The notes below the pieces were generated by a model that made no database searches, was not told the origin of the DNA, and worked only from the letters and a program-made list of their open reading frames with translations. From Petrosia ficiformis (Eukaryota; Porifera; Demospongiae; Haplosclerida; Petrosiidae): DNA of 64,000 nucleotides. Shown piece by piece: positions 24,605 through 36,717 of the stretch. A program made the translations under genes and the position numbers. Every line of letters starts with the position of its first letter. Position 1 is the stretch's first letter. The stretch covers positions 31,878,966 through 31,942,965 of the forward strand of contig OX345636.1 of the NCBI GenBank assembly GCA_947044365.1, given 5' to 3'.

Positions 24605-25710
24605 TGAGTCCCCATGAGTCTCTTGAGGTCTCATGAGTCCCGTCGGTCAGATGAGTCTCTAGTAGTCTCTCTGAGTTTTATGAGTCCCATTTGTCTTTCT
24701 GTGTCTCTTGAGTCCCCTAATGAGTCTCTATAGTCTATCTGAGTCTCATGAGTTTTTATTAGTCTCAGTCTGATGAGTCTCTATTGGTCTCCAGTAGACT
24801 CTGGGTCTCAAAAGTGCTTATTGGTCTAGTGAATCTACAGAGTCAGTCTCTTGAATCTTCATCAGTCTCTATCAGTATCATGAGTGCATTAATCGCTATG
24901 AGTTCCATGAGTCACCAGTAGTCTCTTAGAGTTTGTTTAGTCCCCATTAGTCTATAAGTCTTCTGACTCACTTGAGTCCCTGGTACTCTTTCTGAGTCTC
25001 GAGTCCATAGTTATCTCGCTGATTCTCATGATTCTCTTATTATTTCACATTATTCTTTAAGTGACTGAAGTCTCCGATAGTCACTCTGAGTGTCATGAGT
25101 CCACATTGGTTTCATTCGTCTCCATTAGTCTATCTGAGTCTCAATAACTCTCATGAGTCTCCAGTAGTCTAAGAGTCCCTAATAGTCTTTCACAGTGTCT
25201 CAGCCTCAATTAATCTCTATGAGTCTCACGAGTCCTTTGTAGTGTCTATCTGAGTCTCTTGAGTCCTGTGTAGTCTATCAGAATGTCTTACGTCCCCTGT
25301 AGTACACTCTGAGTCTCATGAGATGCATAGGGACTTATGAGACTCAGAGAGAATACTGGAGACACATTAGACCATAAGGGACTCATGAGACTCAGGGAGA
25401 ATACTGGACACTCATGAGACTCATGAGACCCATAGAGACTAATGGAGACTCAGAGAGACTACTGGAGAGTCATTAGGGACTCATGAGACTCAGGGAGACT
25501 ACAAGAGACTTATTAAACCAATGGAGACTGATGAGATTCAAAGAGAATACTGTAGACTCGTGAGACTCATAAGACTCATACAAACTAATGGATACTCAAA
25601 GACTACTGGACACTTAGGAAACACTTAGAGACTGATGCGGACTACTGAACTGACAGAATCATCATGTGAGACTGATGAGAAACAGTGATTACTGAGGAAT
25701 AAGGAGTCCG

Positions 25711-25826
25711 ATCGTCATACATACTGATGTTACTACTGTCAGTAGGGGGTGCAATCTTGGGTGTTGCAGGCAACCAAATACAATAAAATTTTTGTGGTTA
25801 TTATTATATTAATTATCTGCAGCTTT
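25711..25826 (+). repeat. B-core element, copy 2 (divergent)
   Basis: Shares the GTTACTACTGTCAGTA, GTGTTGCAGGCA, AATAAAATTTTTG and AATTATCTGCAGCTTTC landmarks with copy 1. It differs by several substitutions and by an added TTATTA near 25,799. It has the same flank geometry (GACTC left, GAGTC right). It is the most diverged of the four. Confidence 0.8.
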
Positions 25827-26780
25827 CATGAGTCCCCAACAGTCTCCTGAGTCTCTTGAGGTCTCATGATTCCCGTAAGTGACATGAGTCTCCAGTAGTC
25901 TCTCTGAGTGTTATGAGTCCCATTTGTCTCTCTGAGTCTCTCGAGTCCCCTAATGAGTCTCCATAGTCTATCTGAGTCTGATGAGTATTTATTAGTCTCT
26001 CAGTCTGATGAGTCTCCATTGGTCTCCAGTAGACTCTGTGTCTAAAAAGTGCTTAATGGTGCAGTTACCTCTACATAGTCAGTCTCTTGAATCTTCATTA
26101 TACTCCATGAGTCTGCATTAATCGCTAGGAGTCTCAAGATTTTCTCGTAGTTTCTTAGAGTTTGTTGATTCCACTTTAGTCCCTGTGAGTCTCTAGACTC
26201 TCTTGAGTCCCTGGTACTCTTTGAGTCTCCTGAGTCCATAGAATTCTCGCTGATTCTCATGAGACTCATAGGGATTAATGATACTCAGAGACTACTGGAG
26301 ACTCATGTGACTTATCAGAATCATGAGACTCAGATAGACTAATGGAGACGAATGAAACAATTGGGGAGTCATGAGACACAGAGAGACTATCGGTGACTCG
26401 TGAGTCCCAATTAGTCTCTTCGTCTCATGAGTATCCATTGGTTTCCATTAGTCATTCTTAGCCTCCTTAGTAATGATTGGTTGCATACGTTTCCGGTAGG
26501 TTTTGTCTCATAATTCCCTCGTTGTCATGACTCCAGTTGTGTGTCTGAGTGTCATGATTCCTCATTGGTATCAAGACTCCAGTGTTCCGTCTGAGACTCA
26601 CGGAGTCCGCTTTTGCCTCTTGAGTCTCCTGTAGTCTTTATTGGTCTCCATTACTCTCTGATTCACATGAGTGTCATGAGTGTCTATAAGTCTCTCAGCG
26701 TCTGATGAGACCTTAAAGGACTAATGAGTCTCCAGTAATCTCTTTGAGTCACATCAGTCTCCGTTGGTTTAATAAGACCA

Positions 26781-28180
26781 AAGACACTAGACCAAAGACA
26801 ATTTACACTCGTAGACTCAAAAAGTTAGAAATAGATTCTAAACATTTGGACCCTAGACCCTAGATCCTAGACCCTAGCCCCTCGACCCTAGACACTAGAC
26901 ATTTGACCTTAGAACTTATACCCTAGACCCTAGAACCTAGAGGCTATACCGTAGACCCTAGACCCTAAACCCTTAATAATAGACTCTTGATACTTGACGC
27001 TAGACCCTAGAACCTAGACACTAAACAATAGACCATAGAGTCTACACCTAGACCCTAAACACTATACACTACACAATAGACTAAACACCCTTAGACCATA
27101 GACTCAAGACGCTACATCCTGCATCATAGAACTTAGATCCTAGACACCAGAACTTAAACTGTAGAGCCTAAGCCCTAGATCATAGAGGATAGACCCTAGA
27201 TCGTAGACCCTAGACACTAGACCCTAGAAGCTAGACCCTAGACCCTAGACCCTTACTCCCTACACCATAGACCATAGACCCTAGACCCTAGACCCTAGAC
27301 CCTAGACCCTAGACTATAGCCCCTAGAAACAAGAACCTAGACACTAGACCCTAGAATATTGACCATTGACTATAGAGAGCTTACACCCTAAAGCCTACGC
27401 GCTAGAAAATAAACCCTAGATACTATATCCTAGACCTACATGGTAGACCTTAGACCCTAGAAGCTAGACGATAGACCCTAGAAACCAGAAACTAGACCCT
27501 ACAAACTAGACCCAACAACCTAGAAAATAGACCATTTACAATAGACGTTAGACCTACACGGTAGACACTAGACACTAGACCCTTTACATTAGACCGAAAA
27601 CCTAGACATTAGAGACCAGACCGTAGACAATAGACCCTAGACCTAGACCACAGACCCTAGAAACAAGAAACTAGACACGAAAACCCAGAATATAGACGAT
27701 TGACTAGAGATGGTACACACTAGACCCTAGAAACTAGAGCACAGACCCTAGATAATAGTTCTTGGATACAAGACCATAGACCTATACGGTAGACCCTAGA
27801 CAGTAGACCGTTTACTATAGATCGAAGAACCTAGACATTAGACACTAGACCTTTGAGAGTAGACCCTAGAAAATAGACTATAGAATACAGACCATAGACC
27901 TAGATAGCCTAGACAATAGACCCTAGACCCTAGACAGTAGACCCTATATATAACCTAGACCTAGACCCTAGATCCTAGAACCTAGATAAGAGACCCTAGA
28001 CACTAGAGCCTAGACCCTAGAAAATAAAGACTAGACACTATACATTAGACATAGAGGGTTTACCCTAGACCCTAGACCCTGGATCATAGACCCTAGAAAC
28101 TATAACCTGGACACTAGATCCTAGGCCTTAGACCCTAGAACCCAGTCGCTAGACAATAGAACCTAGACAATAGACCCTAT
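26781..28180 (-). repeat. Family A satellite between the two B blocks
   Basis: Copy of the 22,700-23,750 segment with about 250 bp more. It opens with a junction phrase containing GACAATTTACACTCGTAG, which recurs at about 31,497 after B block 2. It includes a perfect CCC-spaced run at 27,279-27,309. Confidence 0.9.
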
Positions 28181-28218
28181 ATGGTCTAGGATCTAGTGTC
28201 CAGGTTAAACGGTCTATG
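28181..28218 (+). repeat. Family A flip at second A/B junction
   Basis: Copy of 23,751-23,786: the same palindromic turn, then about five units, then family B. Confidence 0.85.
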
Positions 28219-28944
28219 AGTCCCCAGTAGTCCCTCAGATTCTTAAGAGTTCCCTTTAGTCTCTATTGGACTATTGAGTCCCCAGTAGCCTATCAGAATC
28301 TCTTGAGTCCCCTGTAGTGTCTCTAAGTCTCATCAGACTCATAGGGACTAATGAGGCTCAGAAAGATTACTGGAGACTCATTAGACCATTAGGGACTCAT
28401 GAAACTCAGGCAGAATACTGGGCACACATGAGACTCATAGAGACTCAGGGAGACTACTGGAGACCTACTAAACCAATGGAGACTGATGAGATTCAAAGAG
28501 ACTACTGGACACTCGAGACACAAGAGACTCATAGAGACTAATGGAGACTCAGAGAGTCTATTGGAGACTCTAATGACCATTTGGGACTAATGAGACTCGG
28601 AGACTACTGGAGACTCATTAAACCATTATGGACTCATGAGACTCGAGGAGACTATTAGACACTGATGAGACTCATGAGACTCAGAAAACAATGGAGAGTC
28701 AGTGACTATTGTAGACTTAATAAACCAATAAAGACTCATGAGATCGAGAGACTAATGACACTATTAGGGACAAATTAGACTCAGCGACTAGTAGAGACTT
28801 ATTAAACCAATGGAGACTGATGAGATTCAGAGAGACTTCAGACTCAATAGACTCATAGAAACTAATGGACTCAGAGACTACTGGAGACTCACAAAACAAT
28901 TCGAGACTCATGAGACTCAGGAAGATTACTGGGACTCATGAGTC

Positions 28945-29064
28945 TGTTATATCTTCTGACGTCATACTTACTACTGTTACTACTCTCAGTATGGGGTGAT
29001 ATCTTGTGTGTTGCAGGCACGAAATAGAATAAAATGTTGTTATATTAATTATCTGCAGCTTTCG
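28945..29064 (+). repeat. B-core element, copy 3
   Basis: Near-identical to copy 1 (offset 4,464) but lacking about 5 bp of the T run after AATAAAA. It lies at the same GACTC-to-GAGTC convergence. Confidence 0.85.
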
Positions 29065-30408
29065 TGAGTCCCCATGAGTCTCTTGAGGTCTCATGAGTTT
29101 TATGAGTCCCATTTGTCTTTCTGTGTCTCTTGAGTCCCCTAATGAGTCTCCATAGTCTATCTGAGTCTCATGAGTTTTTATTAGTCTCAGTCTGATAAGT
29201 CTCCATTGGTCTCCAGTAGACTCTGTGTCTCAAAAGTGCTTAATGGTCTAGTGACTCTACATAGTCAGTCTCTTGAATCTTCACTAGTCTCTATCAGTAT
29301 CATGAGTGCATTAATCGCTATGAGTCTCATGAGTCATCCGTAGTCTCTTAGAGTTTATTTAGTCCCCATTAGTCTATAAGTCTTCTGACTCACTTGAGTC
29401 CCTGGTACTCTTTCTGAGTCTCGAGTCCATAGTTATCTCGCTGATTCTCATGATTCTCTTATTATTTCCCATTATTCTTTAAGTGACTGAAGTCTCCGAT
29501 AGTCACTCTGAGTGTCATGAGTCCCCATTGGTTTCATTCGCCTCCATTAGTCTATCTGAGTCTCAATAACTCTCATGAGTCTCCAGTAGTTTAAGAGTCC
29601 CTAATAGTCTTTCACAGTCTCTCAGCCTCAATTAATCTCTGAGTCTCACGAGTCCTTTGTAGTGTCTATCTGAGTCTCTTGAGTCCTGTGTAGTCTATCA
29701 GAATGTCTTGAGTCCCCTGTAGTACACTCTGAGTCTCATGAGATGCACAGGGACTTATGAGACTCAGAGAGATTACTGGAGACACATTAGACCATTAGGG
29801 ACTCATGAGACTCAGGGAGAATACTGGACACTCATGAGACTCAAGAGACCCATAGAGACTAATGGAGACTACTGGAGAGTCATTAGACCACAAGAGACTC
29901 ATGAGACTAAGGGAGACTACTGGAGACTTATTAAACCAACGGAGACTGATGAGATTCAAAGAGACTGCTGGACACTCATGACACTCAAGAGACTCATAGA
30001 GACTAATGGAGACACAGAGATCTACTGGAGACTCTAATGACCATTTGGGACTAATGAGGCTCGGAGACTACTGGAGACTCATTAAACTATTAGGGAGTCA
30101 TGAGACTCCAGGAGACTATTAGACACTGATGAGACTCATAAGACTCAGAAAACAATGGAGAGTCAGTGACTACTGGAGACTTAATAAACCAATAAAGACT
30201 CATGAGATCAAGGAAGTCTAATGACACTATAGGAACAAACGAGACTCAGCAACTAGTAGAGACTTATTAAACCAATGGAGACTGATGAGATTCAGAGACT
30301 TCAGACTCAATAGACTCATAGAAACTAATGGACTCATAGACTACTGGAGACTCACAAAACATTTCGAGACTCATCAGACTCAGGAAGATTACTGGGACTC
30401 ATGAGTCA

Positions 30409-30524
30409 GTTATATCTTCTGACGTCGTACTTACTACTGTTACTACTCTCAGTATGGGGTGATATCTTGTGTGTTGCAGGCACGAAATAGAATAAAATGT
30501 TGTTATATTAATTATCTGCAGCTT
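30409..30524 (+). repeat. B-core element, copy 4
   Basis: Shares the short-T-run form with copy 3 and otherwise matches copies 1 and 3, although by position it corresponds to the divergent copy 2. Its right flank matches the right flank of copy 2. This points to conversion or unequal exchange of the core region. Confidence 0.85.
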
Positions 30525-31475
30525 TCCTGAGTCCCCATGAGTCTCTTGAGGTCTCATGAGTCCCGTCGGTCACATGAGTCTCTAGTAGTCTCTCTGAGTT
30601 TTATGAGTCCCATTTGTCTTTCTGTGTCTCTTGAGTCCCCTAATGAGTCTCTATAGTGTAACTGAGTCTCATGAGTTTTTATTAGTCTCAGTCTGATGAG
30701 TCTCCATTGGTCTCCAGTAGACTGTCGGTCTCGAAATTGCTTATTGGTCTAGTGACTCTACATAGTCATTCTCTTGAATCTTCATTAGTCTCTATCAGTA
30801 TCATGAGTCTGCATTAATCGCTAGGAGTCTCATGATTCACTCGTAGGTTCTTAGAGTTTGTTGATTCCCCTTTAGTCTCGGTGAGTCTCTGGACTCTCTT
30901 GAGTTCCTGGTACTCTTTGAGTCTCCAGAGTCCATAGAATTCTCGCTGATTCTCATGAGACTCATAGGGATTAATGATACTCAGAGACTACTGGAGACTC
31001 ATGTGACTTATCAGAATCATGAGACTCAGATAGACTAATGGAGACGAATGAAACAATTCGGGAGTCATGAGACACAGAGAGACTATCGGAGATTCGTGAG
31101 TCCCAATTAGTCTCTTAGTCTCATGAGTATCCATTGGTTTCCATTAGTCATTCTTAGCTTCCTTAGTACTTATTGGTTGCATAAGTTTCCGGTAGGTTTT
31201 GTCTCAGGAATCCCTCGTTGTCATGACTCTCCAGTTGTGTGTCTTGAGTGTCATGATTCCTCATTGGTATCAAGACTCCAGTGTTTCGTCTGAGACTCAC
31301 GGAGTCCTCTTTGGCCTCTTGAGTCTCCTGTAGTCTTTATTGGTCTCCATTACTCTCTGATTCACATGAGTGTCATGAGTGTCCATAAGTCTCACGGCGT
31401 CTGATGAGACCTTAAAGGACTAATGAGTCTCCAGTAATCTCTCTGAGTCACATCAGTCTTCGTTGGTTTAATAAG

Positions 31476-32366
31476 ACCCCAGACACTAGACCCAAGACAA
31501 TTTACACTCGTAGACTCGAGAAGTTAGAAACAAGTCCCTAGACACTAGACCCTAGACTCTATACCATAGACCCTAGACCATAGATCCTAGACCCTAGACC
31601 GTAGACTCTAGACACTAGACATTTGACCTTAGAACTTATACCCTAGACCTTAGACCCTAGAATGTAAACCCTAGATCCTAGATCTAAACGGTGGACACTA
31701 GACCATAGAAACAAGACCCTACAACATAGACCCTAGAAACAAACACCTAGACACTAGACCCTAGACTATAAACAGTAGACACTAGAACCTAGACCCTAGA
31801 AAATACCCCATAGACTATAGACCCTAGACATAGACGGTAGACATTAGACCCTAGAAATTAGAGCCTAGACCCTAGTAAATAGACCAAGGATACCAGACCC
31901 TAGATCTATACGGTAGACCCTACACACTAGACCCTTACCATAGATCGTATAACCTAGACATTAGACCCTAGACCCTTGACAGTATACCCTAATAAATAGA
32001 ACATTGAGTAGAGACATTAGACCTAAATGGTATACACTAGACCCTAGACCCTAGACACTAGACCCTAGATCCTAGACTCTAGACCCTAGACCATAGACTC
32101 TAAACGCTAGATATTACACCCCAGTTCCTAGACCATAGACCATATACCGTAGAACACAGACCGTAGACCGTAGACTTTAGACCCTAGACAATAAAGCCTT
32201 GACATTCAACCCTAGTTCTTAGACACAAGACCTTAGGCCCTAGAAACTAGATCCCTGACCCTAGACCCTAGACACTATACCCAAGACACTAGACGCTAGA
32301 CACTAGACCCTAGACACTATACCCTAGACCCTAGAACCTAAATCCTAGACCCTAGATAAAAGACCT
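31476..32366 (-). repeat. Family A satellite after B block 2
   Basis: Begins like 26,781 (same GACAATTTACACTCGTAG phrase), and at about 31,615-31,650 repeats the CATTTGACCTTAGAACTTATACC landmarks of 22,713 and 26,900. It is thus a truncated third start of the composite A-B unit. It ends at an AGACC TTAT GGTCT turn at 32,361-32,374. Confidence 0.9.
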
Positions 32367-32375
32367 TATGGTCTA

Positions 32376-33465
32376 GAATCTAGGGTCTATGGTGTAGAGA
32401 CTAGGATCTAAGGTCTGGGGTCTATTGTCTAGTGTCTAGGGTCTAGGGTCTTGCATCTAGGGTCTAGGATCTAGAGTCTAGTGTCTAGGGTCTATGGCCT
32501 AGGGTCTTGGGTTTAGGGTCTAGTTTCTAGGGTCTCTGATCTAGTGTCTAATGTGTTGGGTATAGGCTCCAGTGTCTAGGGCCTTGGCTTTACTGTCTAT
32601 GGTCTAGGCTCTATGGTTTAGGGTGTACATTCTAGGGTGTATTGTGTAGGATCTAGTGTTTAAGGTCTTCTATCAAGGGTCTAGTGTCTATGCTTAATGT
32701 TCTAGGGTCTAGGTTCTAGGATCTAGGTTCTAGGGTCTGCGGTCTATGGTCTAGAGTCTATTGTCTAGGTTCCAGTGTCTCGAGTTTAGGGTCAAAGTTC
32801 TAGGCTCTATGGTCTAGTGTCTAGTATCATGGTTCTAGGGTCTATGGTCTAGGGTATAGGGTCTAGGGTCCAGTGTCTAGGGTCTATTGTTTCTAGGGTC
32901 TAGGGTCTAGGGTTTATGTTTTATGTTCTAGTTTCTAGTGTCTATTCATTAGGGTCTAGTGTCTAGTATCTCTTTTCTAGTGTCTAGGGTCTATGGTATA
33001 AGCTCCAGGGTCTAGGGTCTAAGCTCTAGGGTCTAGGGTCTATGGTTTAGGATCTAGGGTCTAGGGTCTAGGGTCTATGACCTAGGGTGTAGGATCTAGG
33101 TTCAAGTGTCTAGGGTCTATTGTATCTTGGATCTACTTTCTCCAGTCTAGGGTTTATAGTGTAGTTTCTAGTGTCTATTGTTTAGGGTCTAGTGTCTAGG
33201 GTCTCTTATCCAGGGTTAATTTATTGGCTCTAGTGTCTGGGGTCTATGGTCTTTTATCTAGAGTCTAGTGTCTACTGTCTATGCTATAGGGTCTAGGGTC
33301 TAGTCTATAGGGTTTAGAGTCTAGGGTCTACACTATGCTCTAGGATCTAGGGTCTAGTGTCTCGTGTTTAGGGTTTAGGGTCTATGGTATATTGTGTAGG
33401 GTCTAAAGTGTAGGGTGTAGGGTGTAGGGTTTATGGTTGTACGGTCAAGTGTCTACGGTCTAGGA
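32376..33465 (+). repeat. Long-range duplicated module, right copy
   Basis: Copy of 2,868-3,600 with about 352 extra bp in the middle (about 32,690-33,030). The extra piece is the reverse complement of module E at 15,565-15,895. Either the left copy lost it or the right copy gained it. Confidence 0.85.
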
Positions 33466-36400
33466 TCTAGCATCTAGTGTCTAGATTCTACAGTCTATGG
33501 TAAAGGGTCTAGTGTCTAAGGTCTACGATCTGTTATTCAAGGTCTGTTTTCTAGGGTCAAGGCTCTAGTTTCTAGAGTCTAGGGTCTACCTTTTACCGCT
33601 AAGGTCTACAGTTCATGGCCTATTTTTTAGGGTCTAGTGTCTAGGATTTAGGGTCTAGAGTCTACCATATAGGTTTAGGGTCTACAGACTATGGTTAATC
33701 TTCTAGGGCGTAGATTTATGGTCTAGGGATTAGTGTCTAGGGTCTAGGGTTTAGGGTCAGGGATCTAGGTTCTCTTGTTCAGGGTCTAGTGTCTAGGGTC
33801 TTCTATCTAGTGTCTAGGTTCTAGGATCTAGGCTCTAGAGTCTAGAGTCTGGGGTCTAATATCTAGGCTCTAGGCTATAGGGTATATTGTATGGGGTCTG
33901 GGGTCTACCGTCTATGTCTAGAGTCTATTGTCTAGTGTCTGGGGTCTAGGATCTACCGTCTAGGTCTAGGATCTAGGGTCTAATGTCTAGAATCTAGGGT
34001 CTAGGTTCTAGGGTCTAGGGTCTAGGGTCTGCCTTCTAGTTTTAGGTTCTAGGTTCTAGCTTCTAGTGTCTAGGGTCTGGGGTCTAGGGTCTAGGGTTTA
34101 GTGTCTATTGTTAAGGGTCTAGTGTCTAAGGTCTTTTATCTAGGGTCTAGGATTTAGGTTCTAGGGTCTAGGGTATAGTGTCTAGGGTCTAGTGTCTAGC
34201 GTCTAGTGTCTTGGGTATAGTGTCTAGGGTCTAGGGTCAGGGATCTAGTTTCTAGGGCCTAAGGTCTTGTGTCTAAGAACTAGGGTTGAATGTCAAGGCT
34301 TTATTGTCTAGGGTCTAAAGTCTACGGTCTACGGTCTGTGTTCTACGGTATATGGTCTATGGTCTAGGAACTGGGGTGTAATATCTAGCGTTTAGAGTCT
34401 ATGGTCTAGGGTCTAGAGTCTAGGATCTAGGGTCTAGTGTCTAGGGTCTAGGGTCTAGTGTATACCATTTAGGTCTAATGTCTCTACTCAATGTTCTATT
34501 TATTAGGGTATACTGTCAAGGGTCTAGGGTCTAATGTCTAGGTTATACGATCTATGGTAAGGGTCTAGTGTGTAGGGTCTACCGTATAGATCTAGGGTCT
34601 GGTATCCTTGGTCTATTTACTAGGGTCTAGGCTCTAATTTCTAGGGTCTAATGTCTACCGTCTATGTCTAGGGTCTATAGTCTATGGGGTATTTTCTAGG
34701 GTCTAGGTTCTAGTGTCTACTGTTTATAGTCTAGGGTCTAGTGTCTAGGTGTTTGTTTCTAGGGTCTATGTTGTAGGGTCTTGTTTCTATGGTCTCGAGT
34801 CTAGGAGGATCTATTTTCTATGGTCTAGTGTCTAGGGTCCACGGTATAGGTTCTAGTGTTTAGGGTCTAGGCTCTAGGGTCAAGGGTCTAGGACCTAGGG
34901 TTTAGGGTCTAGTGTCTAGTCTCTATGGTCTAGATTTTAGGGTCAGGGTCTAGGGTCTAGGGTCTAGTGTCCAGGATTTTGGGTCTATTGTTTAGGGTCA
35001 AGGGTCTAGGGTCTTCTATCTAGGGTCTAGTGTCTAGGGTCTCTTATCTAGGGTATATTGTCTATGGGCTACCGTCTAGGTCTAGAGTCTATTGTCTAGT
35101 GTCTAGTGTCTAGGGTCTACTGTCTAGTTCTAGAGTATAGGGTCTAGTGTCTAGGGTCTAGGGTCTAAGGTCTTGGGTCTAGTGTCAGGATCTAGGATGT
35201 AGGTTCTATTGTTTAAGGCTAGAGCCTTCTATCTAGGGTTTAGAGTCTAGGCTCTAGGCTCTAGGGTCTAGGGTCTTGGATCTATGATTTAGGCTCTAGG
35301 CTCTCGGCTCTAGGCTCTAGTCTCTAGGGTCTATTGTCTAGAGTCTAGGGTCTAGGGTCTACCGTCTAGGTCTAGAGTCTTTTGTCTAGTGTCTAGTGTC
35401 TAGGGTATACCGTCTAGGTCTAGGGTTTAGTGTCTAGGAACTAGGGTCTATGGTCTTGGGTCTAGTGTCTAGGGTTTAGGGTCTAGGATCTATAGTCTAG
35501 GGTCTGGTGTTCACCGTTTAGATCTAGGATCTAGGGTCTACTTTTTAGGCTCTAGTGTCTAGGGTCTCGTGTCTAGGGTCTAATGTCTAGTGTCTAGGGT
35601 CTAAGATTTAGGGTCTAGGCTGTAGGGTCTAGTGTCTAAAGTCTATGGTCTACTGTCTGTGTTCTGTGGTCTATGATCTATGGTGTAGGAACTGGGGTGT
35701 AGAGTCTAGGTCTAGTGTCTATGATCTAGGATCTAGGTTCTAGGCTCTAGGGTCTTGGGTCTATTGTCTAGGCTCTACGGTGTAGTGTCTAGTGTCTGGT
35801 GTATAGTGTCTAGGATCTAGTCTATTGTTTATGGATTTGTGTCTAGTGTCTTCTATCTAGGGTTTAGTGTCTATTGTCTAGTCTTTAGTGTTTGGGTCTA
35901 GGCACTAGGCTCTACAGTCTAGGGTCTAGAATCTAGGGTCTATTGTCTATGGTCTAGGGTCTTGGGACTAGGGCGTAGGGTCTACGGTCTCTTGTCTATT
36001 GTCTAGTGTCTAGGGTTTAGGGTCTAGGGTGTAGTGTTTAGAGTCTAGGGTCTATGGTCTATCGTCTAGTGTATACCGTCTAAGTCTAGAGTCTGTATTC
36101 TATTGTCTATTTTCTAGTGGCTAGGTTCTACGGTCTATGGTTTAGGGTCTAGTTTCTAGGGTGTACGATATAGTTCTAGTTTCTGGTACCCAATATCTAT
36201 TTTCTAGTGTCTAGTGTGTAGGTTCTAGTTTGTATGGTCTATGGTCTAGGGTGTAGGGTTTAGGGACTACTGTGTAGTACTAGGGTCTAGTATCTAGGGT
36301 CTATTTTCTATGGTCAGTGTCTAGGGTCTCGGGTATAGGCTGTAGGATTGAAGGTCTAGGCTCTTAGGTCTAGGGTCTACCGCCTTGTTCTACAGACTTT

Positions 36401-36546
36401 TGTCTAGATTCTAGGGTCTACGATCTACCGTCTAGATGTAGGGACTAGGGTCTACTGTCTAGGGTCTAGGGTCTAGGGTCTACCGTCTAGTTCTAGGGTC
36501 TAGGGTCTACTGTCAAGGGTCTAGTGTTTTGGGTCTAGGGTCTAGG

Positions 36547-36717
36547 GTCTTGTGTTTATTTTGAGAATCTAGTGTCTAGGGTTTTTTTTATCTAGGGTCT
36601 AGGGTCTTGTGTTTATTTTGAGAATCTAGTGTCTAGGGTTTTTTTTATCTAGGGTCAAGGGTCTTGTGTTTATTTTGAGAATCTAGTGTCTAGGGTTTTT
36701 TTTATCTAGGGTCAAGG
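36547..36717 (+). repeat. 57-bp tandem triplication
   Basis: Three adjacent near-perfect 57-bp copies start at 36,547, 36,604 and 36,661. Each contains GTGTTTATTTTGAGAATC and an eight-T run before ATCTAGGGTC. A single diverged copy lies near 39,985-40,035 in the partner duplication, so the triplication is younger than the 3.17-kb duplication. Confidence 0.9.

Larger units (their letters stand above)
23787..26780. repeat. Family B satellite, block 1 (~50-bp GACTCATGAGACTC unit)
   Basis: Degenerate tandem array of a unit of about 48-51 bp built from words such as GAGACTCATGAGACTC, GGGAGACTACTGGAG and CATTAGACCATTAGGG. Strand alternates: GAGTC type to about 23,900, GACTC to 24,480, core, GAGTC to about 25,318, GACTC to about 25,710, core, GAGTC to about 26,258, GACTC to about 26,400, then GAGTC to the end. 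Short accidental frames of 60-80 codons translate this repeat in both directions and are not genes. Confidence 0.92.
28219..31475. repeat. Family B satellite, block 2
   Basis: Second B block, colinear with block 1 but longer. Orientation pattern: GAGTC to about 28,330, GACTC to 28,944, core, GAGTC to about 29,735, GACTC to about 30,408, core, GAGTC to about 30,955, GACTC to about 31,095, GAGTC to the end. A 99-codon accidental frame at 29,738-30,037 translates the repeat (HETQ, DYWR motifs) and shows no gene features. Confidence 0.92.

Noticed and set aside
24425..24634. 69-codon minus frame across B-core copy 1
   Set aside because: The frame is not preserved in copies 2-4 because of the 5-bp T-run indel and substitutions. 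No recognised domain.
29738..30037. 99-codon frame with DYWR/HETQ repeats in family B
   Set aside because: A direct translation of the ~50-bp satellite, interrupted in the duplicate block. No conserved frame between copies.
23787..31475. TGAGTC words resembling AP-1/GCN4 sites
   Set aside because: Most are TGAGTCT or TGAGTCC, not the full TGAGTCA, and they follow from the repeat unit.
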